Origin: Cellvibrio sp.
GTDB lineage: Bacteria > Pseudomonadota > Gammaproteobacteria > Pseudomonadales > Cellvibrionaceae
Assembly: GCA_021323495.1 (NCBI GenBank)
Contig: JAJQJO010000036.1
Location: 1 to 14,647 of the forward strand
Reading direction: 5' to 3'
DNA: 14,647 bases
Below are positions 14,599 to 14,647 of the stretch, piece by piece. The notes under the pieces were generated by a model. That model searched no databases and was not told where the DNA came from. It saw only the letters and a program-made list of their open reading frames with translations. The translations under genes were made by a program, and so were the position numbers. How positions within the stretch are numbered: the first letter of the stretch is position 1; each line of letters starts with the position of its first letter.

Positions 14599-14647
14599 TT
14601 ACCACATAAGGTCATCAGGAATGACGTAATCCTTATAGGGATCATCT
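14599..14647 (-). CDS. C-terminal end of a gene leaving the window (partial)
   Basis: On the - strand an open frame enters from the right edge and reads DDPYKDYVIPDDLMW before a TAA (14599-14601). Only 15 residues are visible, so the protein cannot be identified. It is taken as real because its stop sits five bases before the ATG of the small membrane protein, the usual spacing in an operon. The short length makes this a tentative call. Confidence 0.45.
   Translation of the reverse strand, partial: DDPYKDYVIPDDLMW

Overview
The window looks like a chromosomal segment of a gammaproteobacterium. The gene repertoire (Prc protease, XthA, AzoR, pirin) and the protein styles suggest the Cellvibrio/Saccharophagus group. 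That placement is inferred from overall resemblance; no marker gene proves it. Base composition is moderate, with clearly AT-rich intergenic DNA. I see no rRNA, tRNA, CRISPR array or intact insertion sequence.

Layout. Positions 2-181 hold the tail of an unidentified protein, closed by a strong terminator. Next, on the + strand, come a solitary exported solute-binding-like protein (344-1273), the tail-specific protease Prc (1495-3606) and exonuclease III (3687-4499). A redox cluster follows: a LysR-type regulator on the - strand (4557-5498), divergent from a flavin-dependent NADH:quinone/azo reductase (5644-6243) and a pirin (6301-7164). A lone acetylating acetaldehyde dehydrogenase homologue lies on the - strand (7372-8367). 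A 617-base AT-rich region with operator-like repeats separates it from a two-gene + strand operon (8985-11283).

That operon is the most unusual part of the window. Its first protein seems to keep the N-terminal, degenerate zinc-finger and helix-turn-helix parts of an ISL3-family transposase. Where the DDE nuclease domain would be, it carries three gaplessly aligned 66-residue repeats. The second protein has a C-terminus resembling FIST sensory domains. I infer a domesticated, transposase-derived DNA-binding protein working with a possible sensor protein.

The right end holds a - strand pair (an exported helical protein and a four-helix membrane protein, 11340-12269), a complete half-size ABC exporter on the + strand (12461-14290), and a - strand pair made of a small membrane protein and the end of another gene that leaves the window. 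Most transcription units end in clear hairpin terminators, which makes operon limits fairly firm: azoR-pirin, the two-gene 8985-11283 operon, and the 12269-11340 pair are the likely co-transcribed units.
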